This document shows positions 46,258-58,881 of a DNA stretch of 64,000 nt, piece after piece; positions within the stretch are counted from its first letter, which is position 1; each line of letters opens with the position of its first letter. The DNA is taken from contig CAVQID010000060.1 in NCBI GenBank assembly GCA_963712485.1, positions 181,913 to 245,912 of the forward strand, written 5' to 3'. The notes beneath the pieces are model-generated. The model made no database searches and was not told the DNA's origin. It saw nothing but the letters and a program-made list of their open reading frames with translations. The DNA is from JALORV01 sp963712485 (GTDB taxonomy: Bacteria > Pseudomonadota > Gammaproteobacteria > Burkholderiales > Burkholderiaceae_F). The position numbers and the translations under genes were made by a program.

Positions 46258-46850
46258 GCACACCTCCGCCTGCCTTGTCCACTTCACGGCGCGGCCCGTC
46301 GCGCCTGAAGCTCTTCTTCTGGTTGCTGATCGTTCCGCTCGTTCTGGTCGCCGCGTACTTCGCCGTCGTCCTGAACTGGAACTACTCCAGCGGAGAGCGT
46401 GCCGGCTGGGTGCAGAAATTCAGCAGGAAGGGCTGGCTCTGCAAGACCTGGGAAGGCGAGATGGCGTTGGTCACGATGCCGGGTGCCATTCCCGAAAAGT
46501 TCCTGTTCACGGTGTGGGACGACAAGGTCGCCGAGCAGATCAATCGCGTCGTGGGCAAGCGCGTGACGCTGCACTACGAGGAGAAGATCGGACTGCCGAC
46601 ATCGTGTTTCGGCGAGACACGTCACTTTGTGACCGGCGTCGGCGCTGTCGACGAGATTCCGCTCGCGCCGGGTAGCGCGGCGCCGAACCAGGCTCAGCCG
46701 CCAGCCGCAACGCCGTCCGCCGGTCCGTCGGCGCCCACGCCCGCTGCGCCCCAGCCCACGCCGTCTCCGGCGTCCGAGTACACGTTGCCTGCGCCTGCTG
46801 AGGCAGCGCCGCCAGCGGGCGCGCCGACATCGCCTCCCGCAACCAAATAG
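46254..46850 (+). CDS. conserved membrane-anchored protein, function unknown
   Basis: 198 residues. A basic N-terminus and one helix (LKLFFWLLIVPLVLVAAYFAV) are followed by a conserved periplasmic domain: NWNYSSGERAGWVQKFSRKG, WLCKTWEGEMALV and GLPTSCFGETRHFVT, with two Cys that could pair. A 70-residue Pro/Ala-rich tail ends the protein. I recognise this core as a conserved but uncharacterised betaproteobacterial family. It is translationally coupled to tusA, so a link with sulfur or redox is possible but unproven. Confidence 0.75.
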   Translation: MSTPPPALSTSRRGPSRLKLFFWLLIVPLVLVAAYFAVVLNWNYSSGERAGWVQKFSRKGWLCKTWEGEMALVTMPGAIPEKFLFTVWDDKVAEQINRVVGKRVTLHYEEKIGLPTSCFGETRHFVTGVGAVDEIPLAPGSAAPNQAQPPAATPSAGPSAPTPAAPQPTPSPASEYTLPAPAEAAPPAGAPTSPPATK

Positions 46851-46904
46851 GCGCGACTCGCCAGTTGCTCGGCGGACTCGCGCGTTACAGTCGGCGCGAC
46901 GGTG

Positions 46905-49758
<2,854 letters not shown>

Positions 49759-49834
49759 TGCGATGCCGGAGGACCGGCCGTCGAAGCGGAAACGAGAATT
49801 TTACGGGTGCCGCCGGCCGGCAGCCGCGGAGGGG

Positions 49835-50453
49835 TCAGCCGCGCTCGCGCAGTCGGGCGATTTCCGCCGCGACGACCCGCGCGACGACCTCGCGCGCTCG
49901 CGATTCGAACGCCTGGCGCAGCTCGGACGTCAGCGCACTGAGTGCACGATCCATCGCCGGCTGCAGCCGTTCGCGCATCAGGCGCGCAGCTTCGTCGGTC
50001 AGTGCCGGCTGCAACTCGCGCAACACGGCATCGCGCAGCGACTGCTCGAGGCGCGTCCAGTCCACCTGCGCTGCGGGCGCGCTGGGGGTCGCCGATGCGT
50101 AGGTCGGGCTCGGCCCGCCCGCGGCCGGACGCGTCAATGGGCCGGTCGCCGGCGCCGGCGTGGCGGCTACGCGTTCCTTCGGCGCCGCCGGTGCGGCCGC
50201 AGTCGCAGCGGGAGGCGGCGGTGGTGGAGGTGGCGGCGGTGGCGGCGGTGGTGGCTGGCGGCGGTGGCGGTGGTGGCGGCGGCGCGGCAACCGGCGGCGC
50301 GGTGACTGCCGGTGGCGCCTTCGGCAGCGAGATATCCAGGTCGAGCGACGGCAGCGTGAGCCGCTCGGTCAACACCGGGATCGATTCGTCATCCGACAGC
50401 GAGCGACCGCCGGGGCGCGTCAGGCGATCGAGCGGATTGCCCTTGTCACTCAC
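49835..50453 (-). CDS. Pro-rich protein with N-terminal IPVLTE motif (frameshift near 50255)
   Basis: About 205 residues after bridging a frameshift in a Pro-codon run near 50255. The N-terminus (LSDDESIPVLTERL) resembles DUF2486-type Burkholderiales proteins found beside holC. A long poly-Pro linker is followed by an amphipathic helical region (QSLRDAVLRELQPALTDEAA and on). The start overlaps the holC stop by 8 bp, so translation is coupled. The CCG/CCA run is exactly where polymerase slippage or base-calling errors occur; length variation here could also be real. Function unknown. Confidence 0.65.
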
Positions 50454-50883
50454 CGCCGCTCACCTGGTGCGTCGTCGGATCGAATCCTTGCTCGCGGTAG
50501 ACCTTGAAGCGTGTCCGAGCGCGCGCGCGGTCGTCGTCGAGCCGCGATACGACTTCGATGACGCGCTCGTAGCGGGCAAAGACTTCAGCGAAACCGGGCG
50601 GGACATCGTCGTCCAGCGTCAGCAGCACATCGCTGGCCGGCGCACACGCCGCATCGACGGCAAGCAGCACCGGCGTGGCAGGGGCCAGCGGCGAGTCGAC
50701 GTACACGTGCGGCAGGAAGTCGAGCGCGGAAAACGTCCACAGCGCGGCGTCGAGTTGCGCCAGTCGGTCGGCGTCGCGGGCATAGAGCACCAGGCGCTTG
50801 CCGGCCGCGCGCGCCTTGCGCGTCACGCGGCAGGCGTAGTGCAGCCGGTGCTCGGCATTGAAGTGGAAGTCGATGCGGGTCAT
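50446..50883 (-). CDS. holC: DNA polymerase III chi subunit
   Basis: 145-residue HolC. It opens TRIDFHFNAEHRLHYACRVTRKA, has the RLVLYARDADRLAQLDAALW core, and LTLDDDVPPGFAEVFARYERVIEVV near the end. Chi links the clamp loader to SSB during replication. It lies between pepA and the Pro-rich gene on the minus strand; the pepA-holC-valS order is common in beta- and gammaproteobacteria. Confidence 0.93.
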   Translation of the reverse strand: MTRIDFHFNAEHRLHYACRVTRKARAAGKRLVLYARDADRLAQLDAALWTFSALDFLPHVYVDSPLAPATPVLLAVDAACAPASDVLLTLDDDVPPGFAEVFARYERVIEVVSRLDDDRARARTRFKVYREQGFDPTTHQVSGGE

Positions 50884-50899
50884 GCGCCGAGGCGACAGT

Positions 50900-52369
50900 T
50901 CATCCCGCCCGCTGGATCAGGAATTGCGACAGCAGCGGCACCGGCCGGCCGGTGGCGCCCTTCGCAGCGCCGCCCTTCCACGCGGTGCCGGCGATGTCCA
51001 GGTGCGCCCACGCATAGGATTTCGTGAAGCGCGAAAGGAAGCACGCTGCCGTAATCGCCCCTGCGTTGCTGGGCGTGCCGATGTTCGCCATGTCGGCAAA
51101 GTTGGTCTTCAGCTGTTCCTGGTAATCGTCGCCGAGCGGCATGTGCCACGCGGCGTCGCTCGCGCTGCGGCTGGCGGCGAGCAACTCGTCGGCGAGGTCG
51201 TCGTTGTTGGCAAACAGGCCCGAGTTGACGTTGCCCAGCGCGATGACGCAGGCCCCGGTCAGCGTCGCGATGTCGACGACAGCGGCCGGCTTGAAGCGCT
51301 CGGCGTAGGTGAGGGCGTCGCACAGGATCAGTCGGCCCTCGGCGTCGGTGTTCAGGATCTCGATCGTCTGGCCTGACATGGACGTGACGATGTCGCCGGG
51401 GCGGGTCGCGGTGCCGGACGGCATGTTCTCGCAGGCCGCGACGACGCCGACGACGTTGAGCTTCAGCTTCAGCTCCGCGACCGTACGCATCGTCCCGATG
51501 ACGCTGGCCGCGCCGCACATGTCGAACTTCATCTCATCCATCGCGGCGCCGGGCTTGAGCGAGATGCCGCCCGAGTCGAACGTGATGCCCTTGCCGACGA
51601 GCACAACCGGCGCCGACTTGCCGCCGCCTTCGTGCTTCAGCACGATAAGCCGCGGTGGCTGAGCCGAGCCGCGCGCGACGCTGAGGAACGAACCCATCTT
51701 CAGGGCCTCGAGCTGCTTGGTCTCGAGCACCTCGACGCCGAGTTTCCACTGCTTGGCGAGCTTGCGTGCCTCGTCGGCAAGGAACGATGGTGTGCAGATG
51801 TTCGGTGGCAGATTGCCCAGCCGCTTGGTCAGCGCCATGCCGTTGGCCACCGCCGTGCCCTGCCTGAGGCCGCGTTCGGCGGCGTCGCCGGCGCCATGTA
51901 GCAGCACCACGCGAGCAGGTCCGTTGCTCTCGTCCTTCTTGCTCTTCAGTTCGTCGCTGCGGAACGCAGTCTCGCGCGCGGCGATCGCGAACTGCCGGGC
52001 AAGCCATTCGACATCGCGATCCTTCACCTCCCACTCGGTCGCGGCAACCGCGATCTCGCTGGCGCCGGGGCAGCCCTTTGTCGTTGCGCGCACCGCGTCG
52101 GCGTAGGCGCGGTCACCGAAATCGTCACGGCTGCCCAGGCCAACCAGCATCACGCGCGCGGCCTTGACGCCCGGAAGCTTGCGCAGCGTGATCAGCGATC
52201 CGCGCTTGCCGCTCATGTCGCCGCTCTTGATGGCCGCCTTGAGCGCACCCCGTGCCGCCTTGTCGATCGCTCGCGCGCTGGGCGTCAGCTCCCCGTCCGC
52301 AAACACTCCGACGGCGATCGCGTCAGCCTTGACCGCGTCGGCGCGCGCGGTCGTTGTGCTAAATTCCAT
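50900..52369 (-). CDS. pepA: leucyl aminopeptidase
   Basis: 489-residue cytosolic M17 aminopeptidase (usual length about 500). The two-metal site is visible: VLVGKGITFDSGGISLKPG (Lys and Asp), MKFDMCGAASVIG (Asp) and NTDAEGRLILCDAL, the signature of the family, with Asp, Glu and Arg. N-terminal domain begins at the ATG at 52367-52369. In E. coli PepA also binds DNA. Divergent from lptF across a 162-bp gap that should hold both promoters. Confidence 0.95.
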   Translation of the reverse strand: MEFSTTTARADAVKADAIAVGVFADGELTPSARAIDKAARGALKAAIKSGDMSGKRGSLITLRKLPGVKAARVMLVGLGSRDDFGDRAYADAVRATTKGCPGASEIAVAATEWEVKDRDVEWLARQFAIAARETAFRSDELKSKKDESNGPARVVLLHGAGDAAERGLRQGTAVANGMALTKRLGNLPPNICTPSFLADEARKLAKQWKLGVEVLETKQLEALKMGSFLSVARGSAQPPRLIVLKHEGGGKSAPVVLVGKGITFDSGGISLKPGAAMDEMKFDMCGAASVIGTMRTVAELKLKLNVVGVVAACENMPSGTATRPGDIVTSMSGQTIEILNTDAEGRLILCDALTYAERFKPAAVVDIATLTGACVIALGNVNSGLFANNDDLADELLAASRSASDAAWHMPLGDDYQEQLKTNFADMANIGTPSNAGAITAACFLSRFTKSYAWAHLDIAGTAWKGGAAKGATGRPVPLLSQFLIQRAG

Positions 52370-52531
52370 TGCTGTTTTCCCTCTGAAAAGTCTCGCGATG
52401 GCAACGCATGGACAGCCAGCGAGGCAACTCGTGACGCTGCGGTGGCGTTCGATGCGGCCCGTTGCGAGCCGGGCAGTATATAGCGGCACCGGCGCCGGCC
52501 CGCAGCGGATCCGCCTCGGTCGCCTGGCCCG

Positions 52532-53648
52532 ATGATCTTCCGACGCTCGATCGTCGCCGAGCTCACGAGCACCGCCAGTGCGGTGTTCACGGTGCTTTTT
52601 TCGATCCTGTTTTCCGTCGGGCTGGTGCGCATACTCGGGCAGGCCGCCGGCGGCCGGGTCGACAACCAGGCCGTCTTCCAGTTGTTGGCGCTGACGTCGC
52701 TCACCTGGCTGCCGGTCGTGCTGACGCTGACGCTCTTCATTTCGGTGCTGATGACGCTGTCGCGCGCCTACCGCGACTCCGAGATGGTCGTCTGGTTCGC
52801 ATCCGGCCAAAGCCTGATGGCGTGGCTGCAGCCGGTGCTGCGTTTTGCGTGGCCGATCGTCGTTGCCGTCGCACTGCTGTCGATGTTCGTCACCCCCTGG
52901 TCGACGTCGCAGATCGAGGCCTTGCGCCAGAGCTTCATGCAGCGCGATGACGTGAGCCGGGTCGCGCCCGGTCGCTTCATCGAATCGGGCGGTGTCCGAC
53001 CGCGTGTTCTTCGTCGAGTCGGTTGATTTCGAGAGCAGCCAGGTGCGCAACGTCTTCGTCAGCATGCGCAGCCAGGGCCGCGACGGCGTCATCGTCGCTT
53101 CCAAGGGCCAGATCGAGGTGTCGCCGAACGGCGATCGATTCCTCGTGCTCGAGCAGGGCCGGCGCTACGAAGGGCGGCCCGGATCGGCGGAGTACCGCAC
53201 GATGGAGTTCGACCGCTATTCGCTGCGTATCGAAAGCCGCCCCGACCGCCCGCTCAGCGAACGCAGCGTCCGCACCAAGCCGACCCGCGAGCTGCTGGCC
53301 GAGCCAACCCCCTTTACCCAGGCCGAGATGATGTGGCGTATCGGCATTCCGGTGGCCGCGCTGATCGTCACGTTGCTGGCGATTCCGCTCGCCTACACGA
53401 ACCCGCGCGTCGGCCGCTCGTTCAACCTGATCATTGCGGTACTGGCTTTCGCGATCTACCTCAACGTGCTGAACACGGTGCAGGCCTGGGTCCAGCAGGA
53501 TCGCATCAGTTTCGGCATCGGCGTCTGGATCGTGCACGCAGTCGTGCTGCTGGCGGTGATGATGCTGTTCGCCCGTCGGGTGTACCTGCAACGCTGGTGG
53601 CCGCGGCACCTGACACCGGCCTTCTGGCGAGAGAAGGGCCGACAGTGA
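52532..53648 (+). CDS. lptF: LPS export permease LptF (apparent frameshift near 52990)
   Basis: 371-residue reconstructed YjgP/YjgQ-family permease, which with LptG and LptB extracts lipopolysaccharide from the inner membrane. The N-terminal helices are intact (MIFRRSIVAELTSTASAVFT, WLPVVLTLTLFISVLMTLSR). The frame changes near 52990, between GRFIESGG and SDRVFFVESVDF. The beta-jellyroll domain and last three helices follow. The stop overlaps the lptG start. As an essential gene with a single slip, this is most likely an assembly error. Confidence 0.93.
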
Positions 53649-54781
53649 GGACGCTGCGCCGCTACCTGTGGACCGAAATCGCGACTGCCACCGGCTTCAT
53701 GCTGTTTGCGCTGCTGTCGCTGTTCACGTTCTTCGACCTGGTTGCGCAGCTCGATGAAATCGGCCAGCGTGGCTTCAAGCTGCGGCATGCGCTGTCGTAC
53801 GTGGCATTTACGCTGCCTTCGCGCATGTACGAGGTCATGCCGATCGCCGCACTGATCGGCACGATCTACGTGCTTTCGAAACTCGCGGCAAACTCGGAAT
53901 TCACGATCATGCGCGTCTCCGGCATGAGCACGCGACGCCTGCTCGTGAGCCTCCTCGGTATTGGCCTGATCATGGTGGCGATCACTTTTCTGCTCGGCGA
54001 AGTCGTGTCGCCACCGTCAGAGCGGCTGGCGCAGCAGACGCGGCTCAAGGCCCGCGGCGGCCAGATCAGCGTCCGCGACTTCCGCTCGGGCGTGTGGGTA
54101 CGCGACGTCGTCAAGGAAGCCGACGGCAGCATCAGCGCGTACCGTTTCATCAACGTCCGGCAGGTGTCGCCGGACGTCGGTACGAAGGACTGGCGCATCC
54201 TCGAATTCGACCGCGACTATCGCCTGCGCTCGGTGATCACCGGCGACTCGGGCACCTTTCTTCCGGGCGTCGGCTGGGAGCTCACCGACGTCGTCGAAAC
54301 GCGGGTGCCGCAGATTTCGTCCGGCGCGTCGCTGCCCACCGATGCGCGTACCGAGGTGACCAAGCTGCCGACACTCACCTGGCACTCCGAACTGAAGCCG
54401 GACATCTTCGGTGTGCTGCTGGTGCAGCCCGAGCGCATGGCCGGCTGGGATCTGGCGCAGTACATCCGCCACCTTGCGGAGAACCGGCAACAGACCGAGC
54501 GCTACGAAATCGCGTTCTGGGGCAAGCTCTTCTATCCGTGGGCGGTGCTGGTCATGATGGCGCTGGCGCTTCCGTTCGCATACCTGCACGTGCGCGCCGG
54601 CGGCGTGAGCTTCAAGATCTTCGCCGGGGTGATGCTGGGGGTGGCTTTTTACGGCATGAACAAGCTGTTCGCGCACATCGGACTGCTGAATACGTGGCCG
54701 CCGGTGGTCGTCGCGGCGCTGCCCAGCCTGGTGGTGCTGTCGCTGGCGTTCGGGGCGCTCTACTGGATCGAGCGGCGCTGA
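53645..54781 (+). CDS. lptG: LPS export permease LptG
   Basis: 378-residue partner of LptF: MRTLRRYLWTEIATATGFML opens helix 1, followed by FTLPSRMYEVMPIAALIGTIYVL and EFTIMRVSGMSTRRLL, the conserved coupling-helix region contacting LptB. A periplasmic jellyroll and three C-terminal helices end in ALYWIERR. GTG start overlapping the lptF TGA (GTGA), showing coupling. Confidence 0.95.
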   Translation: MRTLRRYLWTEIATATGFMLFALLSLFTFFDLVAQLDEIGQRGFKLRHALSYVAFTLPSRMYEVMPIAALIGTIYVLSKLAANSEFTIMRVSGMSTRRLLVSLLGIGLIMVAITFLLGEVVSPPSERLAQQTRLKARGGQISVRDFRSGVWVRDVVKEADGSISAYRFINVRQVSPDVGTKDWRILEFDRDYRLRSVITGDSGTFLPGVGWELTDVVETRVPQISSGASLPTDARTEVTKLPTLTWHSELKPDIFGVLLVQPERMAGWDLAQYIRHLAENRQQTERYEIAFWGKLFYPWAVLVMMALALPFAYLHVRAGGVSFKIFAGVMLGVAFYGMNKLFAHIGLLNTWPPVVVAALPSLVVLSLAFGALYWIERR

Positions 54782-54805
54782 ACGCGCCACCCGGCTGCTT
54801 GCCGG

Positions 54806-55811
54806 TCAATGGCCGGCGTCCCTAGGCTTCTTCGTCGGAAACGGATAGGCGCCGCCGACGTGTCCGGCCTTCGCCGGAATCTTCAGCGACAGGATCATCG
54901 TCGCCGCAAGAACGGTGATCGTGAAGACCAGCGACCAGGCGACCGGGATCTTGTAGAGGTCGATCAGCAGCATCTTGGCGCCGATGAACACGAGCACGAT
55001 CGCCAGCCCGTAGGAGAGCAGGTGAAATCGCTCATGCATGCCGGCGAGCAGGAAATACATCGCGCGCAGGCCCAGGATCGCGAACACGTTCGAGGTCAGC
55101 ACGATGAACGGGTCGGTCGTGATTGCGAAGATCGCTGGGATCGAGTCGACTGCGAAGATGATGTCGACGATGGCGATCAGCACGATGACGACGAACAGCG
55201 GCGTGAAGTGTCTGATGCCGTGGATTACCGTCGTGAAGCGCTCACCGTCGAACGACGGCGAGATGAGAAGGTGCCGGCGCAGCAGCCTGAGTGCAGGGTT
55301 GGCCTCAAGGTCGGGCTCCTGCCCAGCCGCCCACCACATCTTCACGCCCGGTGAAGACCAGGAACGCGCCAAACAGATATAGCACCCAGTGGAACTGCGT
55401 GATCAGCCATGCGCCGACCAGGATCATGCCGGCGCGCAGCACCAGCGCGCCGAGGATGCCGATCATCAAGACCCGCTTCTGGAACTCCTGGGGCACCGAG
55501 AAGTAGGTGAAGATCATCAGGAACACGAAGATGTTGTCGACAGCGAGCGCCTTCTCGATCAGGTAACCGGTCAGGAACTCGAGCCCCTTGATGTTGGCGA
55601 CTTCGCGCGAGGCATTGGAGTCGAGGTACCACCACAGGCCCGCCATGAAGACGAACGAAACCGCGACCCAGATCAGCGACCAGACGGCGGCCTCCTTGAT
55701 CGACACGCGGTGTGCACCCTGCCTGCTCATTGCAAGGAAGTCGACGAGCAGGGCGACGACGACAAAGGCCGCGAACAGCGACCACATCACGGGATTACCG
55801 ATCGATTGCAT
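54806..55811 (-). CDS. TerC/Alx-family membrane protein (apparent frameshift near 55348)
   Basis: 334-residue reconstructed TerC-family protein with about nine helices. EKALAVDNIFVFLMIFTYF and FAVDSIPAIFAITTDPFIV are the twin Asp-containing motifs, and GLRAMYFLLAGMHERF is also typical. The family (Alx, TerC, YoaE) is linked to manganese export and metalation of secreted proteins. A run of three G near 55348 should be two: removing one joins FLVFTG to VKMWWAAGQEPDLEANP. No operon partner. Probably an assembly indel. Confidence 0.9.
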
Positions 55812-56167
55812 GAGTCACTTCCGAAACGAGCAGCGGCCGGCGCACCCCGCGACGGGGTTTCGAAAGGGCCTTGCGGTCTGGCCTGAAGTCCACCGGGCGG
55901 TGAACTGCTGCGACGCCGGGCGGCGGAACTGCGCCGGTGCCAGCCGTATTGACGACGTCGCATCGAAGGGCCGGATGTCGGTGCCGGCTCCTCTTGGCTA
56001 CTCCCCATGGGGCGGGCGAATTAGAACAGCCGGAAGCGATCTGGCCCATCGGGAAAACCCGGTATTGGAATGCGGCCGCTGCGGATAACGCCATAGCGAT
56101 GAGCTGCGCTTGACGTCGCTCGCCGCGCGCCGATTCCGTAACCCGGCTTCCGCAGCCGTTGCTTTTC
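55812..56167. other. gene-free stretch
   Basis: 356 bases between the terC-like and SDR genes. Several frames are open but none has a ribosome site, family resemblance or plausible composition. No hairpin with a T-run, repeat or clear promoter was seen. Confidence 0.5.
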
Positions 56168-56977
56168 TTACGTCGCGCCGCGCGCCACGGTGCCGGCGAT
56201 ACGCCGCAGCAGCCACTTCGGCGCAGCGCGCGATGCGAGCGTTACCGCCTGGTTAACGACGCCGGGAACTTGGATGACGACACCCTGCATGCAAGCCCGG
56301 TAGCCCTCGTCAGCGACGGCGTCGGCATCGCCGACCAGGAACCCCGGCAGCTTCGCGAGGCGGGCATTGGCGTCAGTCGCGCCGCTCAGCATCTGGGTGG
56401 CCGTGATGCCCGGACAAAGCGCGGTGACCGTAACGCCTTGGTCCCTGATCTCCTCGGCCAGTGATTCAGTAAGCGACAGCACGAACGCCTTGGTGGCAGC
56501 GTATGTGGCCAGCATCGGAACCGGTTGAAACGCGGCAATCGATGCCACATTGAGCACGCGGCCGTGGCCGCGCTGACACATCGGCGGAACGAATTGCGCG
56601 AGCATGTCGGTCAGGGCGGTCACGTTGAGATCGATCAGCTCCTGATGGCGCCGCGGAGGTGTCGAGACGAATGCGCCCTGCTCGAGGATGCCGGCATTGT
56701 TCACAAGAATGTCGACGACCAGGCGTCGTCGCTTGATCGCAGCGGCGAGCGCCTGGGCCGCTCCGCGCTTGGCAAGATCGGCCGGCTGCACGACCACCTT
56801 GACGCCATGCTCGGCCGCCAGCGATGCCGCGATCGACTCGAGCTTGCCCGTATTGCGGGCCACCAGAACCAGCGCGTGGCCGCCTCGCGCGAAGCGCCGG
56901 GCCAGTGCCGCGCCGATCCCCGACGAGGCGCCCGTGATCAGTGCGGTGCCGGCGCGGTTTCTGTCGCGGTTGGCCAT
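56168..56977 (-). CDS. short-chain dehydrogenase/reductase
   Basis: 269-residue classical SDR. The cofactor motif is ITGASSGIGAALARRFARGG; ARNTGKLESIAASL suggests NADP preference from the Arg. NNAGILEQG is present; the catalytic Ser is in NVASIAAF and the YxxxK in YAATKAF. A C-terminal helical tail (VTLASRAAPKWLLRRIAGTV) could associate with the membrane, as in DltE/HSD-like members. Substrate unknown; stands alone. Confidence 0.9.
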   Translation of the reverse strand: MANRDRNRAGTALITGASSGIGAALARRFARGGHALVLVARNTGKLESIAASLAAEHGVKVVVQPADLAKRGAAQALAAAIKRRRLVVDILVNNAGILEQGAFVSTPPRRHQELIDLNVTALTDMLAQFVPPMCQRGHGRVLNVASIAAFQPVPMLATYAATKAFVLSLTESLAEEIRDQGVTVTALCPGITATQMLSGATDANARLAKLPGFLVGDADAVADEGYRACMQGVVIQVPGVVNQAVTLASRAAPKWLLRRIAGTVARGAT

Positions 56978-57027
56978 GCGGTTTTCTCCGTCGTGTCGGC
57001 GCCGCTGCGCGTCTGCGCCGTGGCGTC

Positions 57028-57459
57028 TTACCCCGGCGACTGCAGTGCGTCCCAGATGACCGCTGCAACAATGCTCCAGGCCCCGTTCGCGTCGGTGATC
57101 TTCTCGCCGACGAACTCAGGGACGGTCGAGTCCGAGACGACCCCGGCTTCGTCGAACTGGAAACTGGCGAGTGGCGTCGTCTCCGTGGCTCCGACCGTAT
57201 CCATACGGCGGCACTCGACCACGGCGTGCGGCGGGGTGCTGTCGGCAGACAATTTCAGGACGAACTCGACTCGCGATCCGCCGTGCACGACGACGATGCG
57301 CTCGGCCTTCGGATCATGTGCGACACGCAGACCCCGAAGTAACGGTCGCCCTTCGCCCGCCTGTTCGGCGAGTTTCGTGAACGAGCGGAATACGCTGCGC
57401 AACACCGACCGCGCTCCGCCATCGTCCGTCTCGTCCTTCTTCTTTACTGCTTTTTTCAT
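57028..57459 (-). CDS. uncharacterised cytoplasmic protein
   Basis: 143 residues beginning with a Lys-rich stretch (MKKAVKKKDETDD), followed by a mixed alpha/beta region (ERIVVVHGGSRVEFVLKLSA, CRRMDTVGATETTPLASFQF). No signal peptide or helix for the membrane. I do not recognise a family. The ATG at 57457-57459 is chosen over an earlier in-frame Met because a CGGGAG ribosome-binding site lies just upstream and the upstream codons look non-coding. Confidence 0.55.
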   Translation of the reverse strand: MKKAVKKKDETDDGGARSVLRSVFRSFTKLAEQAGEGRPLLRGLRVAHDPKAERIVVVHGGSRVEFVLKLSADSTPPHAVVECRRMDTVGATETTPLASFQFDEAGVVSDSTVPEFVGEKITDANGAWSIVAAVIWDALQSPG

Positions 57460-57726
57460 GTGCTCCCGCCTGCTGCCGTGGACCGGCGCCGGATGCGTGA
57501 CGCCGATCCAGCGGAATGGCCAAGCCACCGAGTGTGCCCCACTTTCGTTACCTTGCCGATCCGGCGCTGCGATAGGTTCCGGAAAACGGCAGGGCCACAG
57601 TTGCTCGCTTCAAGCAATTGCCGGCCGGTCCGCAAGTCGCGAGGACCGCCGCCGACCTTCGTGGATGAACCGTGCGTGCCTGGCGACCTCGGCGCATGCA
57701 TGCGGAGCCGATTTGAGCGGCTTCGC

Positions 57727-58764
57727 TCATGACCTCGCGAAGTCAGGAATGCGAAAGCGCTTGCGATAGGCACCCGGTGCCATGCCGGTGGTGCGCTTGA
57801 ACAGACGTCGGAAGAACGCCGGGTCCTCGTAGCCGACGCGCCAGCTGACCTCGTCGACCGGCGCGTCGGTGCGCTCGAGCCGGCGCTTCGCGTCTTCGAC
57901 GCGCAGGCGCTGCACGTAGGCGAGCGGCGCAAGCCCGGTGGCCAGCGTGAAGCGCCGCTTGAAGGTGCGCTCGGCGAGCTTGGAGCGCTTGATCATTTCC
58001 TCGACCGGGTTGGCGACCGAGAAGTGCCTTGCCAGCCACTCCTGTGCGCCCTGCGATCTCGGCGTCGCCGTGGTCGGTCCTGCCTTCGAACACGATGTAG
58101 GGCGCCAGGCCGTCCTGGTGCCACTGCAGCGCGAAGATGCGCGCCACCTCCTGCGCGGCCGTGGCACCGGCGTAGCGGGCGATCAGGTACAGCACCAGGT
58201 CGTGCCAGGTCTTCGAGGCGCCGGAGCTGACCAGCTCCTCGCGCCGGCCGGCGATCACGAGCACACGCTCGGGATGGATGGGCACTTGCGGATACGCGGT
58301 CGCGAACGCGCGGGCGTAGCCGAAGTGCACCGTCGCGTCCTTGCCGTCGAAGAGCCCCGTCTCGGCGAGCAGGAAGATGCCCGAGCAGGCCGAGCACAGC
58401 ACGGCGCCGCGCTCGTGCATGCGTTTCAGCCAGTCCACCAGCCGCGGGTAGCGGCCCTTCGCCCACCCGCCGGACTTCAGCAGGATCGACGGCACGATCA
58501 CGATGTCGGTCGATTCGATGCGGTCGATCGAGCGCTGCACCTCGAACGGCACGCCGCTCGCCAGCCGCAGCGGTCCGGCCGCCTCGCCGACGATCTCCAC
58601 CGCGAACGGCGGCGCGCCGGCGTCGCCAGGCCCATCATCGCGCGCGCCGTTCAGCACGTCGAAGATGCCGGCCAGCGTCGACACCACCGCGTCGGGCAGC
58701 GCGACGAGGCTGCACGTGACGCGGCCGTCGGCCCGGCGCGTGGTCGATGTCGCTGTTGCTCCAT
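57727..58764 (-). CDS. GlxA/FtrA-type AraC-family regulator with DJ-1 domain (two frameshifts)
   Basis: 345 residues reconstructed. The N-terminal DJ-1/PfpI-like domain (VTCSLVALPDAVVSTLAGIF, and LCSACSGIFLLAETGLFDGK at the elbow) is followed by two AraC HTH units (KLAERTFKRRFTLATGLAPL, VDEVSWRVGYEDPAFFRRLF, GMAPGAYRKRF). Frames change near 58740 and near 58058, and the two shifts cancel. The ATG at 58762-58764 has GGAG 9 bp upstream. It is divergent from the damaged methyltransferase gene, its probable target. The frameshifts lie in the same low-quality 57.9-60 kb stretch. Confidence 0.78.
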
Positions 58765-58881
58765 GTTCGTCGTCTCCACGTTGGCACGAACGAACCGATC
58801 GCGGGCGATTCCGGCTCTTCTGCAGCTCGCTGCGATGTCCGATCATGCCTGCCATGTCACTCCTACATGAAAGCCCAAGAC

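Noticed and set aside
50205..50290. GGC/GGT-rich stretch resembling a microsatellite or possible quadruplex
   Set aside because: It encodes the Pro-rich linker of the gene at 49835-50453 on the other strand; kept as part of that gene and as the place of its frameshift.
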